Origin: Mycobacterium intracellulare ATCC 13950
GTDB lineage: Bacteria; Actinomycetota; Actinomycetes; Mycobacteriales; Mycobacteriaceae
Assembly (NCBI RefSeq): GCF_000277125.1
Contig: NC_016946.1
Coordinates: 3,162,001 to 3,226,000, forward strand
Direction of reading: 5' to 3'
DNA: 64,000 bases
The stretch's first letter is position 1. The number at the start of each line of letters is the position of its first letter. The notes under the pieces were generated by a model. It made no database searches, was not told the origin of the DNA, and worked only from the letters and a program-made list of their open reading frames with translations. The translations under genes and the position numbers were made by a program. This document shows, piece after piece, positions 58,739-64,000 of this stretch.

Positions 58739-60571
58739 ATGCGGCCGAATGAACTGACGATTGTTGCTGAGGCACCGGCGCGCGGTGCGGGGTTGGACCA
58801 GGTGATCGGGCTCTCGATCGCCGCGGTGGTGATCACGTTGCTGATGCTGTGGGTGGGCCACGCCCACCGCACGCACCGCATCACCTGGTTGGCCCGCCTC
58901 GCGGACAAGGTGGGCGAAAAATTCCACCGACCGAGCTGGGTCGCCCTGCCGGTGCTGGTGTTCACCACATCGATCATCTGCGCGCTGTTCGGCTTCATCT
59001 GGGACGTCAGCTGGCATATCGGCAACGGCCGCGACCCCGGCCCGCTGGCCAACCCGGCGCACTACTTCATCATCATCGGGCTGTTCGGCATCTTCCTCGG
59101 CGGGATGACGGCGGTCGTGCTGCCTTTCGAGCAGCCCGGCCCGGCGGCGGTGCGCATCACCCGGAACTGGCAGGCCCCCGTCGGCGGTGTGCTGATGGCC
59201 GGCTGCGGCCTGTACGCACTGATCGGGTTCCCGCTCGACGACATCTGGCACCGCATCTTCGGCCAGGACGTAACACTTTGGGGCCCAACGCATTTGATGA
59301 TGATCGGCGGCGCCTGCTTCTCGCTGTTCGCGGTGCTGATGCTCGAGCGCGAGGGTGAGGCCCAACTGGGCGCCGACGTCCTGCACGGCGCGTTCATCAC
59401 GTTCCTGCGCTACCTGTCGTTCGGCGGCATGTTCATCGGCTTGTCGGTCTATCAGATCGAATACGACTTCGGCGTCGAGCAATTCCGCCTCGTCCTGCAG
59501 CCCATGATGATCGCCGCCGCGGCGGCGCTGGCGGCGGTGGCCGCCCGCATCACCATGGGACGGGGTGCGGCCCTGATCGCGGCCGTCTTCGCCATCGCGC
59601 TGCGCGGTGGTGTGGCATTACTGGTCGGGCCGATCCTGGGGGCCCCGATCAACTGGTTCCCCCTGTATCTCGGCCCCGCGCTCGCGGTCGAGTTGATCGC
59701 GCTGACTCCGCTGATCAAGCGCCCCATCGCATTTGGCGCCGTCGCGGGCCTCGGTGTGGGGACCGTCGGGCTGTGGCTGGAGTCGCTGTGGATCGCGGCG
59801 GTATACCACTACCCGTGGCCGGTCGGCATGTGGGGCGAGGCGCTGGCCATGGCGGTGCCGGTCGCGGTGCTGATGGGCATGTGCGGCGCGCTGTTCGGCA
59901 TGGTGCTCACCGGCCAGCGGCTCCCCGGCCGCGCCGCCGGCATCTCGGTGGTGGTGGTCACGGTGCTGGTGATCGGCGGCGCGGTGGCCAACGGCCTGCA
60001 CATCGTCGTGCCGCGCCAGAACAACGCCGCCATCACGCTGACCGATCTGCCCGCGGCGCCCGGGCAGCGCATGGTCTCGGCCGACGTCCAACTGCAACCG
60101 TCCGACATGGTCGGCCGGCATCCGGAGTGGGTGACGATCCTGTCCTGGCAAGGCCGGATGGAGAACAATCGCGGTCTACAGATCGACGAGCTCGAGCAGG
60201 TGGGTCCCGGGCATTACCGGTCGACGCGCCCGCTTCCGGTGTGGGGCACGTGGAAGACGCTGTTGCGGGTTCAGGACGGCTACACGATGACCGCGGTGCC
60301 GATCTACGAACCGGCCGACGAGGCGATTCCGGCGCCCGAGGTTCCGGCGTTGCCGGCGATGAACCGCCCGTTCGTGCAGGAGATCACGATCCTGCAGCGC
60401 GAACGCGACCAGAACGCGCCGGTGTGGCTGTTCACCGCCGGCTCGATCGTGGTGCTGTTCATGACGCTGATGGTCATCGCCGGCCTGACGTGGGGTGCGG
60501 GGCGGCTCGGTAACGCCGTCACCGAGCCGGAGCCCGTCGAGGACAAGCAGCCCGCTCCCCGGGCGGCGTAG
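58739..60571 (+). CDS. Polytopic membrane protein with C-terminal exported beta domain, unknown function
   Basis: 610 aa. About 12 transmembrane helices fill residues 20-425, with several His/Asp in or next to them (FGFIWDVSWHIGNGRDPG, LDDIWHRIFGQDVTLWGPTH, YQIEYDFGVEQF), suggesting metal or cofactor sites. Residues about 430-560 form an exported domain (ADVQLQPSDMVGRHPEWVTI ... STRPLPVWGTWKTLLRVQDGY) that looks like a YtkA/FixH-type beta sandwich. One more helix and a short tail follow. First gene of a three-gene operon with a cupredoxin-like lipoprotein. I do not recognise a named family; a role in copper or electron transfer is a guess. Confidence 0.8.
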   Translation: MRPNELTIVAEAPARGAGLDQVIGLSIAAVVITLLMLWVGHAHRTHRITWLARLADKVGEKFHRPSWVALPVLVFTTSIICALFGFIWDVSWHIGNGRDPGPLANPAHYFIIIGLFGIFLGGMTAVVLPFEQPGPAAVRITRNWQAPVGGVLMAGCGLYALIGFPLDDIWHRIFGQDVTLWGPTHLMMIGGACFSLFAVLMLEREGEAQLGADVLHGAFITFLRYLSFGGMFIGLSVYQIEYDFGVEQFRLVLQPMMIAAAAALAAVAARITMGRGAALIAAVFAIALRGGVALLVGPILGAPINWFPLYLGPALAVELIALTPLIKRPIAFGAVAGLGVGTVGLWLESLWIAAVYHYPWPVGMWGEALAMAVPVAVLMGMCGALFGMVLTGQRLPGRAAGISVVVVTVLVIGGAVANGLHIVVPRQNNAAITLTDLPAAPGQRMVSADVQLQPSDMVGRHPEWVTILSWQGRMENNRGLQIDELEQVGPGHYRSTRPLPVWGTWKTLLRVQDGYTMTAVPIYEPADEAIPAPEVPALPAMNRPFVQEITILQRERDQNAPVWLFTAGSIVVLFMTLMVIAGLTWGAGRLGNAVTEPEPVEDKQPAPRAA

Positions 60572-60575
60572 GGCG

Positions 60576-60938
60576 ATGACGATTCGCGGCACTCTCCTCG
60601 CGGCGTGGGTGACGGCGCTGGTCTGCGGGCTGGTCGCCTGCGGCGGTTCCACCGACAAGTCACCGGCGGCTCCCCTGGTGATCGACGTGACCATCGCCCA
60701 CGGTCAGGTGACCCCGACCAACGCCACACTGCAGGCCAAGGTGCGCCAGCAGATCACCCTGCACGTGACCAGCGACGTCACCGACGAGCTGCACGTGCAC
60801 TCGACGCCCGATCACAAGTTCCAGGTCGCGGCGGCGCCCCACCAGACGTTTGACTTCGCCGTCGAGGTGCCCGGCAACGTCGCGGTGGAACTGCACCACC
60901 TCGACCGGACCATCGCCACCATCCAAGTGCAGCCGTGA
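60576..60938 (+). CDS. Cupredoxin-like lipoprotein
   Basis: 120 aa. Signal peptide with lipobox LVAC (AWVTALVCGLVACGGST) puts a mature domain of about 95 residues outside the membrane. The domain has the EfeO/cupredoxin-like pattern VIDVTIAHGQVTPTNATLQ, ITLHVTSDVTDELHVHS, and PGNVAVELHHLD; His-rich HVH and ELHH could bind metal, while the blue-copper Cys is absent. Start ATG 60576, 4 nt after the upstream stop, stop overlapping the next GTG by 4 nt. Tightly coupled to both membrane neighbours. Confidence 0.85.
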   Translation: MTIRGTLLAAWVTALVCGLVACGGSTDKSPAAPLVIDVTIAHGQVTPTNATLQAKVRQQITLHVTSDVTDELHVHSTPDHKFQVAAAPHQTFDFAVEVPGNVAVELHHLDRTIATIQVQP

Positions 60939-62299
60939 CCTCCGCCCACGCGGCGGTGGTGCTCGCGCATGGGCTCGGCGGGTCGGGCGACCTTCCGGTG
61001 CCGTACGCCTACGCGATGGTCGGGGCGGCATGGGCGCTGACGTTCACCTTCGCCCTGGTCGCTTTCGCCTGGCGACAACCGCGGTTCGATCCGCTGAAGC
61101 CGGGCAGGCCCTTGCCGGCGGCGCTGACGGCGTTCGTCGACGCCCGGGCGAGCCGCTGGGCGGCCGCGGCGCTGGCGCTGGTGTTCGCGCTGTGGGCGGT
61201 GTCGGCCGGGATCTGGGGCCCCCAATCGGAGACCAACGCGCTGCTCGGCGCGTTCTACGTGCTGCTGTGGGTCGGGCTGGTGGCCCTGTCGCTGGCCGTC
61301 GGGCCGGTGTGGCGGGTGATTTCGCCCATGCGCACGGTGTACCTGCTGCTGCGCCGCGTCACGCCGCGGCGGATCGGCCGGCCGCGGCGGTCCTACCCGG
61401 AAGGCTGGGGCTACCGTCCCGCCGCGGTCGGCCTGTTCGCGTTCGTCTGGATGGAACTGGCCAGCCCGAACTCGGCGTCGCTGCCCTGGATCAGGACGTG
61501 GATCGCCGCCTACGCCGTGCTGATGCTCGCCGGGGCCTGGCTGTGCGGGCAGCGCTGGCTGGCGCGCGCCGACCCGTTCGGCGTGTACAGCATGGCCGTC
61601 TCCCGGCTCTCACCGTTTCGCCGCAATCGGGAGACCGGGCGGATCGTCGTCGGCAACCCGCTCGACCATCTGCCGTCGCTGCCGGTGCGTCCGGGCGTCG
61701 TCGTGCTGCTGGCGGTGCTGCTCGGGTCCACCGCCTTCGACAGCTTCTCGTCGTCGCCGACCTGGCGCGGCTTCGCCGATCGGCTCACGCGAGACGTCGG
61801 CGTGTCCCCCACTTTAGCGTCGTCGGCGCTACGCACCGCCGGGCTGATCGTCTTCATTTCCGTTGTGGCGGTGACGTTTTCGTTGGCCGCGCGGGCCACC
61901 GGCGGCGTGGACCGCGAGCGGCGCCGCGCGCTGCCCGGCCAGATGGCGCATTCGCTGATCCCGATCGTGGTGGGCTACATCTTCGCGCACTACCTGTCGT
62001 ATCTGGTGGAGCGCGGACAGCAGGCGGTGTTCGCGCTGGCCGACCCGTTCGGCCGCGGCTGGAACCTGTTCGGCCTGGCGCACTTACACGTGGCCTACGT
62101 GTTGTCCATGCATCCGCCGCTGCTGGCGGCGATCAAGGTGATTTGCGTGGTCACCGGGCACATCGTCGCGGTGATCGCCGCCCACGACAATGCCCTGCGA
62201 CTGCTGCCCGCCGGCCATCAGCTCACCGGACAGCTGACCATGATGCTGGTGATGGTCGGCTACACCTTCACCGGTTTGTATCTGCTCTTCGGTGGGTAG
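60935..62299 (+). CDS. Polytopic membrane protein, unknown function, partner of the cupredoxin-like lipoprotein
   Basis: 454 aa with about 10 helices. N-terminus SAHAAVVLAHGLGGSGDLPVPYAYAMVGAAW: the AHG-GG-DLP-P pattern marks a family of uncharacterised membrane proteins I have seen described only as hypothetical. Later conserved-looking parts are GPVWRVISPMRTVYLLLRR, WMELASPNS, DPFGVYS, and AHYLSYLVERGQQ ... DPFGRGWNLFG. GTG start inside the stop of the lipoprotein gene (GTGA). Role unknown; likely one complex with the two upstream proteins. Confidence 0.8.
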   Translation: MTSAHAAVVLAHGLGGSGDLPVPYAYAMVGAAWALTFTFALVAFAWRQPRFDPLKPGRPLPAALTAFVDARASRWAAAALALVFALWAVSAGIWGPQSETNALLGAFYVLLWVGLVALSLAVGPVWRVISPMRTVYLLLRRVTPRRIGRPRRSYPEGWGYRPAAVGLFAFVWMELASPNSASLPWIRTWIAAYAVLMLAGAWLCGQRWLARADPFGVYSMAVSRLSPFRRNRETGRIVVGNPLDHLPSLPVRPGVVVLLAVLLGSTAFDSFSSSPTWRGFADRLTRDVGVSPTLASSALRTAGLIVFISVVAVTFSLAARATGGVDRERRRALPGQMAHSLIPIVVGYIFAHYLSYLVERGQQAVFALADPFGRGWNLFGLAHLHVAYVLSMHPPLLAAIKVICVVTGHIVAVIAAHDNALRLLPAGHQLTGQLTMMLVMVGYTFTGLYLLFGG

Positions 62300-62350
62300 G
62301 CGTTGCGGCGTGCGCTCCTCCGTAACGCGAACCCTGACCGAACTCGATTG

Positions 62351-64000
62351 ATGACGGGGCGCTCGACCGAGCCGGTCCCCCCGGACGAGCAGAACCCGGC
62401 CCGGACGACGTGGCGTCGCCTACGAGCGCTGTCCCGATTCAGCATTCAGTCCAAGGTGATGCTGATGCTGCTGGTGGCCAGCCTGGCCTCGCTGGGAGTG
62501 ATCGGAACAGTCGAATACGTCGCGGCGCGCAACGCGCTGTTGCCCGCGGCCTCCGAGCGGATGACCCAGATGCGCGCGGCGCAGAAACGGGCCATCGAGA
62601 CCCTGTTCTCGGATCTGTCGGATTCGCTGGTCGTCTACAGCCACGGAACCACCGCGTTGGACGCGGTGCGCGAGTTCACCGCCGGCTTCGACCAACTGGC
62701 CAACGCTCCCGTCGACCCCGGGCAGCAACGTGCGCTGGTGGACTTCTACACCAAAAAGCTGATCGAACCGATCGAGCGCGACACCGGCAAGAAGCTGGCC
62801 CTCGACGCCGTGCTGCCGAGCAACAACGCACAGAAGTACCTGCAGGCGCACTACACCGTGGCGGCGAATCGGTCCTCCAATCAGACGGGCTCCACGCCCG
62901 ACGACGCCGGCGACGGCAGCGCATGGTCGGCCGCCAATGCGCGCTTCAACGACTACTTTCGCGAGATCGCAACCCGATTCGAGTACCGGGACGCGCTGCT
63001 GCTCGACACCCGCGGCAACGTCGTCTACAGCGTGAAGAAATCCGCGTCCCTCGGTACCAACGTCCGCACCGGCCCGTATCGCCAATCCAACCTGCGCGAC
63101 GCCTACGAGAAGGCGATGGCCGCCAACTCGGTGGACTTCGTGTGGATCACCGACTTCGCGCCCTATCAGGCTCAACTCGGTCAGCCCATCGCGTGGTTGA
63201 CGGCACCGATCGGTCCACCCGGCAACGCGGCCGGGGTGCTGGCGCTGCCCCTGCCGATCGCCAAGGTGAATCGGATCATGACCGCCGACAAGCAGTGGAA
63301 GGCCGCGGGCATGGGCGACACCGCCGAAACGTATCTCGCCGGTCCGGACCACCTGATGCGCTCGGATTCGCGGCTGTTCCTCGAGGACCCCCAGCGATAC
63401 AAACGGGATGCGGTCGCGGCCGGAACCCGGCCGGCCGCCGTCGACACGGCGATCAGGTGGGGCGGCACCACGCTGGTTCAGCCCGTGGCCACCGCGGCGG
63501 TGCGCGCCGCCGACCGCGGAGAGTCGGGAACCCTCACCGACACCAGCTATCTGGGCCGGCGCGAACTCACCGCCTACGCCCCGCTGTCCGTGCCCAATTC
63601 CGACCTGCACTGGTCGATCGTCGCGACCAGGGAAACCGCCGAGGCCAACGCCCGCGTCATGTCGCTCACCCAGACCCTCGTGATCACCACCACCGCAATG
63701 GTTTTCGTTATCTGTGTGGCGGCGCTGCTGGTCGCGCAGATCTTCGTGCGACCCATCCGCAGGTTGCAGGCCGGCGCCCAGGAGATCGGCGCCGGCAATT
63801 ACGACGTCGCGATCCCGGTCACCTCCCACGATGAAATCGGGGAACTCACGGCCGCTTTCAACGAGATGAGCCGAAACCTGCAGATCAAGGAAGAGCTGCT
63901 GGGCGAACAACGCAAGGAAAACGACCGGCTGCTCGGGTCGTTGATGCCCGAGCCGGTGGCGCGGCGATACCGCGAGGGCGAACACACGATCGCCCAGGAG
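62351..64000 (+). CDS. HAMP-domain membrane sensor, probable adenylate/guanylate cyclase, N-terminal 550 residues (runs off the window)
   Basis: Basic N-terminus, helix VMLMLLVASLASLGVIGTVEYV (about 36-57), an extracellular sensor domain of about 370 residues with dCache-like features (YRDALLLDTRGNVVYSVKK, LTAYAPLSVPNSDLHWSIVATRE), second helix TLVITTTAMVFVICVAALLVAQIF, then HAMP (VRPIRRLQAGAQEIGAGNYDVAIPVTSHDEIGELTAAFNEMS). The next stretch LLGSLMPEPVARRYREGEHTIAQE is the linker that in mycobacteria leads into a class III cyclase domain, which lies beyond the window. Follows the membrane operon by 51 nt. Confidence 0.85.
   Translation, partial: MTGRSTEPVPPDEQNPARTTWRRLRALSRFSIQSKVMLMLLVASLASLGVIGTVEYVAARNALLPAASERMTQMRAAQKRAIETLFSDLSDSLVVYSHGTTALDAVREFTAGFDQLANAPVDPGQQRALVDFYTKKLIEPIERDTGKKLALDAVLPSNNAQKYLQAHYTVAANRSSNQTGSTPDDAGDGSAWSAANARFNDYFREIATRFEYRDALLLDTRGNVVYSVKKSASLGTNVRTGPYRQSNLRDAYEKAMAANSVDFVWITDFAPYQAQLGQPIAWLTAPIGPPGNAAGVLALPLPIAKVNRIMTADKQWKAAGMGDTAETYLAGPDHLMRSDSRLFLEDPQRYKRDAVAAGTRPAAVDTAIRWGGTTLVQPVATAAVRAADRGESGTLTDTSYLGRRELTAYAPLSVPNSDLHWSIVATRETAEANARVMSLTQTLVITTTAMVFVICVAALLVAQIFVRPIRRLQAGAQEIGAGNYDVAIPVTSHDEIGELTAAFNEMSRNLQIKEELLGEQRKENDRLLGSLMPEPVARRYREGEHTIAQE

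Noticed and set aside
60640..60665. CACCGACAA, a reverse match to the PafBC box
   Set aside because: No TANNNT at the required 8-nt spacing and it lies inside the lipoprotein coding sequence.

Overview
The window is a high-GC stretch of a mycobacterial chromosome, most like a slow grower of or near the Mycobacterium avium complex. From memory of the M. tuberculosis map, the order uvrB - Rv1632c - coaE - rpsA - polA - Rv1628c - Rv1627c - pdtaR - Rv1625c (cya) - Rv1624c - cydABDC - Rv1619 - tesB1 - pykA - lgt - trpABC - Rv1610 - trpE - bcpB - chaA - hisIF - impA - hisAHBCD - Rv1598c - nadCBA - Rv1593c - Rv1592c - Rv1591 - Rv1590 - bioB is the Rv1589-Rv1633 segment, here read in the opposite direction. 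No prophage, insertion sequence or CRISPR array was seen.

Layout. 1-10.7 kb: the start of uvrB, then accessory DNA not found at this place in M. tuberculosis: a membrane Ser/Thr kinase divergent from a double-FHA ABC exporter (a relocated PknF/Rv1747-type pair), a DUF402 gene, a Crp/Fnr gene remnant, an orphan CheB methylesterase, a ligase-polymerase-glycosylase DNA repair operon and a small exported protein. 10.7-20.2 kb: coaE, rpsA, an inserted TetR-carotenoid oxygenase pair, polA, and the Rv1628c-Rv1627c OB/thiolase pair. 20.2-32 kb: an intergenic repeat, the ANTAR regulator PdtaR, a short-variable-loop tRNA with a CAA anticodon, an AT-rich patch, a membrane adenylyl cyclase and the cytochrome bd operon cydABDC. 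32-50 kb: the long minus-strand biosynthetic block running his (D to I), chaA, trp (E, membrane gene, C, B, A), lgt, pykA and tesB, with a peroxiredoxin gene bcpB reading the other way. 50-58.4 kb: nadABC under an NrtR-type regulator with a clear operator, a lipase-fold protein, and bioB with its auxiliary gene bsaP. 58.4-64 kb: an unassigned block made of a small membrane protein, a three-gene operon (polytopic protein with a C-terminal exported domain, cupredoxin-like lipoprotein, second polytopic protein) and the start of a HAMP-type cyclase.

How it works together. The central block supplies Trp, His, NAD and biotin, with many 4-8 nt gene overlaps that imply translational coupling. The repair module joins nick sealing, gap filling and base excision. 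Several genes show a TANNNT -10 element 6-7 nt before the start codon and are probably leaderless (uvrB, Rv1628c homologue, cya, bcpB, nrtR). The uvrB promoter matches the PafBC (RecA-NDp) DNA-damage motif.

The strongest leads for new biology are the 58.7-62.3 kb cupredoxin/membrane operon, unusual ATT, ATC and CTG start sites at three genes, a tRNA with a leucine anticodon but a class I shape, and a MIRU-like repeat lying in frame inside hisD. All homology statements are from reading the sequences, without database searches.
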